From Podospora bellae-mahoneyi (Eukaryota; Ascomycota; Sordariomycetes; Sordariales; Podosporaceae), in the NCBI RefSeq assembly GCF_035222275.1, contig NC_085883.1:496001-560000 (forward strand): a stretch of DNA of 64,000 nt, in the 5' to 3' direction. How positions within the stretch are numbered: position 1 is the first letter of the stretch; each line of letters begins with the position of its first letter. A program made the position numbers and the translations under genes. The notes beneath the pieces were generated by a model. The model was not told the DNA's origin, made no database searches, and saw only the letters and a list, made by a program, of their open reading frames with translations. Of the stretch, positions 53,570 to 64,000 are shown one piece after another.

Positions 53570-55864
53570 TCAAGGTTCCAACTCAGTAATGACTCCCAGC
53601 GCTACAAGCCCCTGAAACTGAGCCCCATAGAATCCCGTAATAATGTAACCTGGAGGTGATGTGAACAGCTTCGTCTTGACGTTCCAACTCCGTGGCTTCG
53701 GTTCGTCCTCAAACTGGTAGTACCGTCCACGGTTGGTGAAGACCTAATGGTTCATTCTTCTGTTAGCTTGAGACCATTCGTCAACCCGGTTGCTGTCTGT
53801 GTTGACACTCTCTAATAAGGTGGAATGGGCAGTGGCTGCAGGTGTGCAACATACCTTGAACAGCGCTAATGCTCCCTCCGACATCAACCATCTTTCACCA
53901 TCTTCCTTATAGTATTTTTGACTGATTTCAATAGCGGTGATCCTTTCCCCTCCAGGGCCATCGATATCAAAGATATCGAGATTGTCCTCGTCGTCTGAGT
54001 CAGGCAGCGGAGCCCGACCAAACATCCGACAGTCCAATGGAACGTCCTCGTTTTGAAACTCAAAAGCCATGATCTCGTCTGCCGTACTCCATGATATCCT
54101 ATGCAAGTCCTTTAAGTATATACCTCCTGGTCCGCCGAAATGGGTCCAGAATAACGGCTTGAATCCTTGAGTGTATGACTGGGCAGGAAAAAAGAACTCT
54201 TCGTTGAGGTTGAGGTGAGCCGGTGGTATATCAGGATACCATACTGCGGAGTTTCTCAAGATGATGTTGTTCTCCACGTCGCTACAGTCAGCGTCTTCTT
54301 TCTTGACAATCGCAATTTCGACAAGTCTGAATCCCTATAGCACCTTGTTAGCTCTGCATCTTCCATAGGATTTTTTCACATACGTCGGACCAAACTTCCA
54401 GTGCTGCAATATCTGCTACATTCCCAAGCCGTGTTGTTATTGCAGCATCATCGGGATCACCAAGCCAGGGGGCTGAGCTTGTTGAGTCCGCAAACAGTAG
54501 AGCGTGGATACCTCGTAACCCGACAGCAACTTTGGAAACTCTTAGCTTAGAGGCATCCAGTTCGATAGATCGCTCCTTTTCCTTGGGACCAATGTAGCCG
54601 ACCTTGACAGTTTGTGAGTCTGATACGACTGATAAGCCCGCAATATACGTGAAAGATCCAGCCATTATCGTCGAGGCGGAAATTCGGGCCCTTTCCTGAG
54701 GAATGGGCAGGTACTGCTTGTATCGACGGCGACATCCAGGTTTTAGCGGGCTCCATATATCAGAGTGCTCCGCTGCCGTCCCACCAACTCGTAAATTGAA
54801 GCCGGGTTTTGGAACCACCTGCTCATCCCCTTCTGCAACCGCGACCTTTGGGGTTAAACGAAGCTCCAAAATTTCCACAATGGGCAGAACGGAAAGCCAA
54901 ATGTGTTGCCTGTTGTGAAGAGCGCCCCGGATCAGCTCATTCCAGTTATTGTCCTTGTCAGTGATTTGGTGGTACAGCCAGCGCCAATCGCGAGCACCTC
55001 TGTAGGGATGCCGACGAACTTCAAATAGCCATGAGAGGTCTGAGTTTCGACCTATGAATCGGGATGCCCAGAATTGTTGACAATCAAATAGATGCCAAAA
55101 GGACCGTGATGCGAGGCGGGCGTGAAGAGCATCCTGTGTAGGCAGATAGAAGGCAATTGCAGTGCAAAGCTCTTCCGGAAGTGAAAGGAATGGATCGTTT
55201 CTCGATATTGGACCAGATGAAATGTTGGCCGGGGGGGCAGGGACTTCACAAGTTCCAAACCTTCGGCTCAATATCTGATCAACGTCGATGGAAAATGGAT
55301 CCGATGAGAAAGGGGGCGCCGTCACTTGCCTACTGTCAGCGACTCCCTCCCATGGGAATGACTGCTTCACAGCGCAGCCGTCTGGCGGACAGCATTCTTT
55401 GTAGCCCCAATCAAGCTTTCCGTACATAGCGCTTATTAAAGAGTCCAAGACATCGAACAACCTATCAAGAGGCACCGGTTCTGGGTGGATGGCTTCCTCC
55501 AAAAGTTTCCAGCAGGCGTCGTGCATAGGAAAGCCGCGTCTGTTGTTGACTGCATATCCCCAGGTTCCAAACTGGTCCTGTTCTGAAATATTGTAGCCAT
55601 CATCATCATATCGGCTAGCTGTATTCGGTGGAGCGATAAAGACGCCACCTTCAGGATCGCTGTAGAGGCCAACACCTGTCAGGGTAATCTTCTTTTCCGT
55701 CGAACATAAGTAAACTGAGTAACGACGCGTCAGCAGGCGCGCCAAATGAGGTGACCTTTTTTGAGAGACTTACGGCCACGAAATTCATTCATCCAGGATG
55801 ATGTGGCTGAGGGTTCGTAGATGCGCCATCCACAAAGGGGACAAGTAAAGATGATTGGACTCAT
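53570..55864 (-). CDS. F-box protein with zinc-ribbon-like start, four exons
   Basis: Exons 55864-55774, 55714-54384, 54334-53855 and 53743-53570 give 691 residues; introns are 59, 49 and 111 bases, all GT-AG and in phase. Exon 1 encodes MSPIIFTCPLCGWRIYEPS, a CxxC start. The F-box lies at about 205-250 (DPFLSLPEELCTAIAFYLPT, then RLASRSFWHLF). After it come ARDWRWLYHQI and a beta-rich C-terminal part (GFRLVEIAIVKKEDADC; FTNRGRYYQFEDEPKPRSWN; PPGYIITGFYGAQFQGLVAL). This architecture recurs in fungal F-box proteins with a C-terminal domain of unknown function, DUF7600 if memory serves. It is probably a ubiquitin-ligase adaptor. Its intact frame in a zone of dead genes suggests it is under selection. 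Confidence 0.83.
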
Positions 55865-56517
55865 TCTCTTGTCATGGTTGCTCAGTCGAGATTGATAAGC
55901 GCAGGATGGCCGCTCTTTGTTGTTATTTGTGAGAGAAATTGCATTGGATGAAGACCAGCCGGAGTGCGGGGTTGTGATCGCCTGAAAGCGTAAACAGTCA
56001 CAGCAAATGATTGGTTAGAAATGGTTCAGGCCTGGCTCTGTTTTCATAGCCGCAACAAAGTCCCCCAAATTTCATATTATTACGTGGATGGAACTGTGCC
56101 GTCTTCACCTTGTATCAGCGGTGGGTACCTGAATGTCCCCTATCTAGATTTGTCACTTTTTTTAGAGTCAAAATCCGCCACCATTGCGACCGTCTGTGGC
56201 ACAAGCCCGCCTAAGTCCAGCCTCAACTCCACCGGCTCAAGAAAGCTTAGTCTACGGCGTGAACTGGCCTCGGCCTTCTAGATCACCAACTCATGCAACG
56301 TAACGTCACAGTGGCTCTGGCAAGGTGTAATGTCACCGCATAATCACCAAGCTCCATTGCTGCGCCTGCGTTGGTTTTAGGACACCGCGGTGTCGGCCAG
56401 GGCCGTCCTTGATTAGAACTCCTAGCATCGAGATTTGAAACAACACGATGGCATTCCCGAATTCACTTCCATGTCTTTGAATTCCCAAAAAAGAGCAGTT
56501 GGGAACGTGACAGATTT
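55865..56517. other. Divergent intergenic region
   Basis: Upstream of the F-box gene and of the orphan gene at 56853. A short plus frame (56021-56281) has no motif. Confidence 0.4.
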
Positions 56518-56643
56518 TGAACCCAGCAGCTATGGGTCACCAACGGCCCTCGACACCATGAAAATAACCAAGCGTGAAACTGAACCCAGCAGCTATGGGT
56601 CACCAACGGCCCTCGACACCATGAAAATGACCAAGCGCGAAAC
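56518..56643 (+). repeat. 63-bp tandem duplication
   Basis: Units 56518-56580 and 56581-56643 begin TGAACCCAGCAGCTATGGGT and differ at only two positions (AATAACC/AATGACC and GCGTGAAAC/GCGCGAAAC). Both differences are C/T or A/G transitions. The period is a multiple of three, but no gene covers it; it lies about 210 bases before the ATG at 56853. Confidence 0.93.
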
Positions 56644-56852
56644 AAGGAAGACGAACTGATGTTGGGTAGATGGGATCTGAAACTATTTTTACAACCCTCT
56701 TCTTTGTATAAAGATAGGATATCTGCACCGTCCAAGCAGTGAAGGTCTATAGAAGCAAAGCAAACAACAGCATTCACGACTTACAACTACCACTCACAGT
56801 TAATTATCTTTTCCAACTAACCACCAAAGACTTTTTTTCAGTAACCTTCAAC

Positions 56853-57626
56853 ATGTCTGGATACATGCACATCAGGGCCATCCTCAAGCTCTACGAGGCT
56901 TTGAAGCCCGGGAGCAAGGAAGATCGAGTTGACGCTCTCTGGGCCAACATCCTCCCTATCTTTTTCCCTATCCTGGAGGACTTCGTCACCGAGACTCAGC
57001 CTCACCCCAAGCCGTCCACCGATCTTAAGGAAGACGTTAGAGTACGCTACGTCGAGCACAAGTCGGACAAGTTCAAGCCCCTCCTCGTCATCGAGAACAA
57101 GCGGACCGAGTTCGAGACCCAGGGAGCAGTCTGGGACTCCGCCGCCGGCCAGCTTCTTGACTACCTCGAGATCGAGCGTGAAACCGCCAGGCGCCAGGGC
57201 TTCAAGAACATCACCCTCTATGGCGCTGTGACCGTTGGCCGATACTCCAAGTTTTACATCTTCCCTGCCGAGGCCAAGAGCCTCCAGCCGTTCGAGTCCC
57301 TCGTCCACCTCGAATTCAAAAAAGACGAGGCTAAGATTGTTGCTATTCTCAAGAAGATTTATGGTGCTGCTTCCCGCCCTCCCTCGCGGGCTGGTTCTGC
57401 CAGTGGCGTGGGGTCTCGCCCCGGGTCCCGCGGTAACACCACGGCTGCTCCTACTGGTCGCCCTGGAAGCAGTGGCAGTAACACTGCCCGGCCTGGAAGC
57501 AGTGGCACTACCGCTCGTCCCGGTGCTACTACCACTGCTTCCCGCCCCAGCACCACTGCCTCCCGCCCCGGCTCGAGCGGCAGTACCCGCCCTGGTTCCT
57601 CTGGAAAGATCTCCGGCTCCCGCTAA
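56853..57626 (+). CDS. Orphan protein with possible PD-(D/E)XK core and RPGSSG tail
   Basis: A single exon of 257 residues. Residues 1-175 look globular: MSGYMHIRAILKLYEALKPG, then VRVRYVEHKSDKFKPLLVIE, NKRTEFETQGAVWDSAAGQL and YGAVTVGRYSKFYIF. The strand PLLVIENKR following another strand, then a helix with QLLDYLEIE, resembles the E-x-K half of the PD-(D/E)XK nuclease fold, with IENK as the candidate motif. A matching upstream acidic residue is plausible (Asp or Glu in the segment TDLKEDVRVRYVEHKSDK) but not certain. Residues 178-257 are low-complexity Arg-Pro-Gly-Ser/Thr repeats. No signal peptide is visible. The coding call is strong from codon use (C/G at third positions); the fold is a guess. 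Confidence 0.68.
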   Translation: MSGYMHIRAILKLYEALKPGSKEDRVDALWANILPIFFPILEDFVTETQPHPKPSTDLKEDVRVRYVEHKSDKFKPLLVIENKRTEFETQGAVWDSAAGQLLDYLEIERETARRQGFKNITLYGAVTVGRYSKFYIFPAEAKSLQPFESLVHLEFKKDEAKIVAILKKIYGAASRPPSRAGSASGVGSRPGSRGNTTAAPTGRPGSSGSNTARPGSSGTTARPGATTTASRPSTTASRPGSSGSTRPGSSGKISGSR

Positions 57627-58724
57627 ACCGGCATTGAGGATTCAGGACAACATGGTGGGTTGACTGACCCTGTCTAATTGGATACAAACGGTTCCAACTC
57701 TTTGGATATTTCTTCCGGCGTTTCTCTGTTTCTTGTGAGTTGAAATACAGGTTGGGATAATGTTACAGTTATTGGGGAATTAGGCCTTGGAACGGCCTGG
57801 AGTTTTACTAGGATAGATATATTTGGATACGGTATGCACAGGGACAAACAGCATCGCAAACTCTCACCCTCCATCGTCTCTGGCAGACAGTGGGCGGCTG
57901 GGACTGCTGGACAAATATATTGTTTGTTATATAAAGCCACCGAGTCACCGCAAAATGCAATCCAATGTTACACTCTCTCTACACCAAGTCAGAACATCAC
58001 ACATGGTCAAACGCCTGAGCTTGATACGGCGATTACACCTATTCAGACAAAATAACAAATAACAATGAGCTTCATGGTGATGGGTTGCCTACTGAGTTTG
58101 ATGGGACAGAGCTTACCTACGGAGCTGAATAGTGTTGGCTTGCCCGCTGAACTGACAAGTGAGACGGAACCAACGAAACTGCGGGTGGAACAACGAAACT
58201 GCAGGTCCGGACCTGTCAGAAAGAAAGGGATTTTACTAGCAAGGAGTTCATCCTTCAGTTGGCGGTAGCCATGGTCTGTCGGCCGCGGCCATGGTCTGGT
58301 GGCGGTGGCCATGATATGTTGACCATGTGGCAGAAGGAATCCTGCAGAAAGGTCTATAAAAGAAAGCAGGAACAGAGAGAAGGACAAGCAATACAAGGAC
58401 ACAGTTGCGATCCCCATAATATGGACCCTCATAGAGTGCATCGAACTTCTGACAGTACCCCAGCAGTTTTGCGGCACGAGTCGGACACATCACCGGTTAC
58501 ATTTTCTAGACCCTCAAGTGCCCTAATATGAAACGCGGTGTCTGGTGTGGTGAAAATGCGAAGGTAAATCTTCCCGTAGAGACTTCACGGTTGTATTGGG
58601 ACTTAACTGAGGGTCATGAAGGGGTGAGGGTTGCAGAGACGGAAGATCTGCCCACGTTGAAAAGTATGACCCCTTAGTAGAAGAGGCAATAAAACAAACT
58701 TGGTAAAATTAAGTGTATGCAACG
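57627..58724. other. Gene-free stretch
   Basis: About 1.1 kb. Near 58258-58320 the word GGCCATGGTCTG and relatives repeat three times in GC-rich DNA. No gene supported. Confidence 0.4.
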
Positions 58725-59130
58725 TGTGACGATGCCCTGTCCAGAACCTCTGAAAGGGATACCGGTTGAAGGCGAACTTCTAGATAATGGAACGGTGCAG
58801 CTAAACAGTGCACAACAAGACGTCTCAATGTAAACACAAGATACCGTGAATACAAGCTGAATTGCATACTGCGGAACTGTCCATCTACACCAGCCAGTTC
58901 CTCCGTATATATAGACCTAATGCCAAGCCCTGGATCATTCCATTCTTTAAGGATCATGGCTGACTCTCGAGAATCATAACGATTCCCAGGAATCATTCAT
59001 GATTCCTTATGCCCTGGATGATCCGCCTCTTATTGGTCCATCCTCCCGTCCTGATTGGTTCCACTAGCGATTGGCTGTGCGTCTTGTGCCCCGCACATGG
59101 TCCGTCCTGCCTGTTGGCTTAACTGTGACA
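58725..59130. mobile_element. LTR-like repeat, copy B (fossil)
   Basis: Begins TGTGACGATGCCC and ends AACTGTGACA. It shares with copies A and C the first 200 bases, including CCAGAACCTCTGAAAGGGAT and CCGTATATATAGACCT. It is about 0.4 kb with no coding interior. Flanking five-base words do not match, so either the ends are misjudged or the flanks have changed. Confidence 0.55.
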
Positions 59131-59334
59131 CCGATGCACCCCCGGAGCAAATCCCTGGCTTTGGGGATAGCTTCTACGATGCCCCGATTGCCGGCGGTAT
59201 TATGGATGAGGCTGGGAGTATTTACGGGGTCCTGTGCACCCCGTTAACGACCCAATCCAATGTTGGTTGGCCCGGAAAGACGAATACCCACGCCTCGCGA
59301 GAATGGCGCTCGAGATACTTTCAATATCTGCCTG

Positions 59335-59703
59335 TGTGACGAACCCCTATCCAGAACCTCTGAAAGGGATACTGGTCGAAGGCACTTCTGAATAATCCTG
59401 GTTCGGTGCAGCTAAACAGTGCACAACAGGATGTCTCAATGTAAACACAAGATACCGTGAATACAAGCTATGAAATTGCATACTGCGGAACTTTCGATCT
59501 ACACCAGCCAGTTCCTCCGTATATAGACCTCGTGCCAAGCCGTGATCAGTCTCCCAAGGCCACTGATCACCTCTGCTCAGTCTGCTCAGTGCCCTAAGCA
59601 CACTGATCACTTGTCCTTTACTGTGATTGGCTCTCTTATACGTTCTCCCGATTGGCCCCTGCTCCCGTGGCCCCACAACCCGTCCTGTACCAGGGTTGTG
59701 ACA
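59335..59703. mobile_element. LTR-like repeat, copy C (fossil), with probable target duplication
   Basis: Begins TGTGACGAACCCC and ends GTTGTGACA. It is flanked by GCCTG (59330-59334) and GCCCG (59704-59708), a 5-bp duplication with one transition. Five bases is the usual size for Ty-type integrases. With copies A and B it defines a family of short LTRs with no internal region in this window. It looks like a solo LTR. Confidence 0.6.
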
Positions 59704-60062
59704 GCCCGTGGTCATTGCGAACCGAATAAGTAAGGACCGAAATCAGTGTCCATAATTTCAATGTTCAAACTGTCTCCGCACGGGCCAGCTCATCCTTGGC
59801 TGCGGCTGGGCACAATGTATCCGTGCTCACTTGGTACAGCTACAAGCCAGCTCCAAAATTGGCTGCAACTGGGACGGTCGCCGATAAAAGCACTAGCCGC
59901 TTTTGGTATTTGCCGGTTGCGCGACTGGTGAAGAATGTAGCCAATCATGTATGCACATAACAGCGACCCGATAGCTGCATAGCTATGGACGCGTATCATT
60001 AGTGGCAAAATATAAAAAGAATTCTCCCAGATTAGGCCATAAACGAAACGACGAAACATATT
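59704..60062. other. Spacer before the TPR array
   Basis: No gene or repeat seen in these 359 bases. Confidence 0.4.
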
Positions 60063-61820
60063 CTAGCTATTCCACTCGGCGACGGCGACCAAAGACGACA
60101 GCGTGTCTGGATGCTCTGCACCAAGTAGTCGCTGCCGAGCCTGGGCACACTCCTCCATCAACGCTAAAGCATCTGAGTATCGACCTTGGCTTTTCCAAGT
60201 AAAAGCGAGGTTGTTCATGCTCGTCAGCGTAGAAGGGTGATCGGCCCCAAGCTTAGTCTTTCGAGTCTCCAACACCTATATGCCCAGCTTCTTAGCCTCC
60301 TCCCACCGGCCCTGGTTCCTGTATATCGACGCTAGGTTGGCCATATTTATCAGCATATCTGGATAATCGGCCCTAACCTTGGTCTTTCGAGTCTCTATTA
60401 CCTATACCTCTAGCTTCTCGGCCTCCTCCCACCGGCCCTACCTATAAAAACTCGACGTTAGGTTATTTATACTCGCTAGCGTATCTAAGTAATCGGCCCT
60501 AAACTTAGTTTTGCGAGTCTCTATTACCTGCATAAGCAACTTCTCGGCCTCCTCCTACCGGCCCTAGTCCCAAAATATCGACGTTTGATTATTTATACTC
60601 GTTAGCGTATTTAAGTAATCGGCCTTAAGTTTAATCTTTCGAGTCTCTATTACCTATACCTCCAGCTTCTTAGCCTCCTCCCACCGGCCCTGGTTCCTGT
60701 ATATCGACGTTAGGTTAGATATACTTGCTAGCGTATCTGGGTAATCGGCCCCAAACTTAGTCTTACGAGTCTCTATTTCCTATATAAACAGCTTCTTAGC
60801 CTCCTCCTACTAGCCCTAGTCCCAAAATATCGACGCTAGGTTATTTATACTCGCTAGCGTATCTAGGTAATTAGCTCTAAGCTTAGTTTTATTTATCTCT
60901 ATTATATATATAAATAGCTTCTCGGCTTCCTCCTACCGGCTTTACTTATAAAATATCGACGCTAAATTATTTATACTCGTTAGCGTATCTAGGTAATCGG
61001 CCCTAAGCTTAGTCTTCCGAGTCTCTATAACCTATAGTTCCAGCTTCTTAGCCTCCTCTTACCGGCCTTAGTTCCTATATATTAACGCTAGGTTAGCTAT
61101 ACTCGTTAGCGTATCTAGGTAATCGGCCCTAAGCTTAGTTTTGCGAGTCTCTATTATCTATATAAATAGCTTTTCGGCTTCCTACTACCGGCCCTACTTA
61201 TAAAATATCGACACTAGGTTATATATACTTATTAGTATATCTAGGTAATCGGCCCTAAGCTTAGTCTTTCGAGTCTCTATTACCTATAGCTCCAGCTTCT
61301 CGGCCTCCTCCTACCGGCCCTAGTTCCTGTATATCGACGTTAGGTTAGATATACTCGCTAGCGTATCTAGGTAATCGGCCCCAAGCTTGGTCTTCCGAGT
61401 CTCCATTACCTATACCTCTAGCTTCTCGGCTTCCTCCCACCGGTCCTGGTTCCTATATATCGACGTTAGGTTAAATATACTCGTTAGCGTATCTAGGTAA
61501 TCGGCTCTAAGCTTAGTCTTTCGAGTCTCCATTACCTATACCTCTAACTTCTCGGCCTCCTCCTACCGGCCTTAGTTCCTATATATCGACGCTAGGTTAA
61601 ATATACTCTTTAGCGTATCTAGGTAATCGGCTCCGAGCTTAGTTTTACTTATCTCCATTATTTATACCTCTAGCTTCTCGGCCTCCTTTTACCGGCCCTG
61701 GTTTTTATATATCGACGCTAGGTTAGCTATACTCGTTAATATATTTAAGCGATTAGCCCTAAGCTTAATCTTACCTGTCTTTATTACTTATATAAATAGC
61801 TTTTTAGCCCCTTCCTACCG
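60063..61820 (-). pseudogene. TPR-repeat tail of an NLR-like gene, decayed
   Basis: On the minus strand the last 70 codons (60275-60063) are open and read MLETRKTKLGADHPSTLTSM, then NNLAFTWKSQGRYSDALALM and GAEHPDTLSSLVAVAEWNS. These are kinesin-light-chain-type TPR units, as found at the C-terminus of fungal NB-ARC/NACHT receptors. The same 42-codon unit continues upstream 13 times with a strict 126-bp period, but with increasing TA content and stops, until it cannot be read past about 61820. The catalytic and nucleotide-binding parts should lie in the AT-rich block to the right (61821-63480) but are unrecognisable. Gene death by RIP acting on the internal repeats is the simplest reading. 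Confidence 0.78.
60190..61820 (-). repeat. 13 x 126-bp TPR-coding tandem repeats
   Basis: The anchor TCGGCC(C/T)(C/T)AA-CTTAGTCTT recurs at 60241, 60367, 60493, 60619, 60745, 60871, 60997, 61123, 61249, 61375, 61501, 61627 and 61753, always 126 bases apart. Differences between units are almost all C/T or G/A. Confidence 0.93.
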
Positions 61821-63480
61821 GCCTTAAATTATATAAATAAGTATAAATATTATTTTAAATAACCATATAAAAAATAATCCTTACCGAATATAAAAATTAA
61901 ATTAACCGTTTCTTATTTTAATTAGTCCTTTACTTTATTTAATTTGTTTTATTTAAAGTAAAAATAATTAAAATCCGATTAATATATATAGCCTATAATA
62001 TTAAATTTAAATATAATAAAAGCCCGAAAAGTATTACTCTTTAAACGTAAGTTAGAAACTATATTTTTAACGACCTAAATATTTTAATTACCTCGATTTA
62101 AAATATCCTTAACTTTTACGTAATCTCTTATAGTACCGAAGCCTATATAGTAATAAAAAGCTACTTAAATAATAAAAAATAGCAATTAAACATAATTTTT
62201 TAAAAAATAACGAATAATATAGGAACGAATTTAATAGTCGTTATAATAAAAACTTTATATTATAATTTCGATTTCAATAACGTTAACAAAATTAAAAAAA
62301 AATATTTTTTAAAATTTTAAAAGGATTATTATTTTAAAATTAACGCTTTATATATTACGTTTTATATTTATTACCGTTATTATACTTTTTTAAAATAATA
62401 TCCTTCCTTTTTATTAGCTTTACGATTTTTTTTAAAAAATTTTTTTTACTATTATAAATTTAACCTTCTTAATAACGTCGAGAGACTAAATTCCCGATTA
62501 TTAAAATCTTGATTTAAATTCGAGTTAAAGAATTTTTTTAAAATTATTTTTATATTATATTTTAATATTATATTCGATACTAAAAGCTATTACGTATATA
62601 TTTAAAACTCTCCTTTCTTTATATATAATTTTTTCCTTATTAACGTAAAAAATTCAATATTTATTATAATACTTTAGGGTAAAGGTATTATTATTAATAA
62701 AGAAGGCTTAAATAAAAATTAAAAATATAATATACTAAAGGAAAATAAGTCGGTTCTCGTTATTTTTAACGGAGTTTATTTCTATTCGTAATAATTATTA
62801 TTATCCGGGATCTTTAGCGTATGTTATAATTCCGATTTTAATAGCCGAAATTATTAATTATAACGGATATATCGTAAGAAATATCGGAAGTTTATAACTT
62901 TTACGTAATATTTTCCGGATATTTTTTTAAAAATAAAAATATTTTTCGGTTTAATATTTTTATAAACGATTTTTATAAATATATTAATTATCGTTTTACC
63001 TTAAAAGAATTATTTATTTACGATTAATATATATATTTATAATTACTTTTCTTACGTTTAAATAAAACTTAAGTCGGTCGTTAATCATTATACTTCGTTT
63101 ACTATATTTTATAAAATAATTTAAATTTTTATAATAAAATTTTTTAAATATTAAAATTAACTATAGTTTATCGTTAATAAAAAAATTTCTTAATATATTC
63201 TTTATAGCTAAGCGATATTTATATATTTATATACCGAAGTTTCGTTTAATATAGAGATTTTATTAATAAGAGTCCGGAAGATTTGTTTTTCGGTCTTTTA
63301 TTATTTACGGTAAGCTTTAAAAGCAAAGCTCGTATCTAAATTAATAAAAGTTTAATAAATAATTAAAGTCCTACTAATACCTTTATTATTATTATATATT
63401 ATATTTTAAACGAGAGATAGAATTTCGATTTATAGGGCTTAAGCTATAGCGAGGAAGGATAGGAAATTAAACTTATTAAA
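61821..63480. other. Extremely AT-rich RIP block
   Basis: About 1.66 kb of long A/T runs and TTAAT/ATATA words, with few CpA or TpG dinucleotides by eye and stops in all frames. By position it should hold the 5' part of the TPR gene, or a transposon inserted there; nothing can be identified. Confidence 0.6.
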
Positions 63481-64000
63481 TTTAAACTCCGTCCCCTATA
63501 CCTTTACGCCTAAAGAGCATTATACTTAGGGGAGGACGGATAATGAAATGGTGAGAAAACATACAAAACAACCACAACACTATAAACATACCCTCAACAG
63601 GGCTCTGAATGTACATACTTGCGTGACAGTGGCTCGCTCGCAGGCCGCACTTCACGCAGGACAAACAAAAGACTCTATGGGCTCGCAGACCACATAGTAA
63701 GCACCGGATTGGCCTAATCAGAGGGCCAGAACTGCCTGCACGCGTGTAAAGCGTAAAAATACGAAGAAATAAAAGTCGATAATCTGTCTAAAATAGAATG
63801 TCTAAAGTAGACCGTTTATATATATAACCCTTAAACCCCCGAATCCTTAAAGAGCTTTACTTCCTTATTTATACTTTTAGGCCTATAACCGTACCCTAAA
63901 CTAAGCCTCCCTTTATATTTAATTACTATAGACTAATAAGTAAATATATATATAAAGAAAAATACCCTTTCCTTAACTAAAGAAAAATATATATTTATTT
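63481..64000. other. Normal-composition island, then AT-rich DNA to the window end
   Basis: 63481-63780 returns to ordinary composition, with words such as GACAGTGGCTCGCTCGCAGG, but holds only a 60-codon minus frame without a motif. From about 63785 to the end the DNA is AT-rich again. The sharp edges suggest an insertion or a RIP boundary; I cannot assign it. Confidence 0.45.

Overview
The window is nuclear DNA of a filamentous ascomycete, most likely in the Sordariomycetes. Genes have short GT-AG introns of about 50-80 bases. Families such as HET-domain proteins, 2EXR/F-box proteins, S28 peptidases and CE3 esterases are typical of these fungi. Repeats and several pseudogenes carry C-to-T type damage (CAG to TAG, CAA to TAA, strong AT enrichment) of the kind left by repeat-induced point mutation (RIP). 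Coordinates of multi-exon genes come from splice junctions read by eye. Each accepted model closes in frame without internal stops.

Left part (1-35 kb) is gene-dense and of normal composition. It holds a 2EXR-like protein running in from the left edge, an MFS amino-acid/drug transporter with six exons, a decayed HET gene, a TauD-type dioxygenase, a methionine-permease-like transporter, a large HET protein, an orphan two-pass membrane protein, an intron-bearing tRNA-Tyr, a secreted S28 serine peptidase, a tRNA-Asp with a tiny intron, an F-box protein divergent from a SAM methyltransferase, a tRNA-Glu, a secreted CE3-type esterase facing an alpha/beta-hydrolase esterase, and a convergent pair of intact HET-domain genes.

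Right part (35.7-64 kb) is accessory. It starts with a pogo/Fot-type DNA transposon heavily decayed inside but with perfect 42-bp inverted ends. It continues with remnants of genes that are dispersed and fast-evolving in fungi: an APH/kinase-like gene, a heptad-repeat gene, a DUF6601-like fragment, an NLR-type receptor with an N-terminal alpha/beta-hydrolase domain, NACHT and seven almost identical HEAT units, an FTA2/kinase-like fragment and three LTR-like repeats. Three apparently intact genes sit among them: a two-SH3 protein, a four-exon F-box protein and an orphan with a possible PD-(D/E)XK core. At the right edge a 13-unit, 126-bp TPR array, the tail of another NLR-like gene, grades into about 1.7 kb of extremely AT-rich DNA.

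Taken together, the window looks like the border between a conserved arm and a self/non-self recognition island: four HET-domain genes (three whole, one dead), two NLR-like genes with homogenised repeat arrays, and kinase-like relics. No polyketide/NRPS/terpene backbone is present, so the dioxygenase, transporters and methyltransferase do not make a recognisable metabolite cluster.
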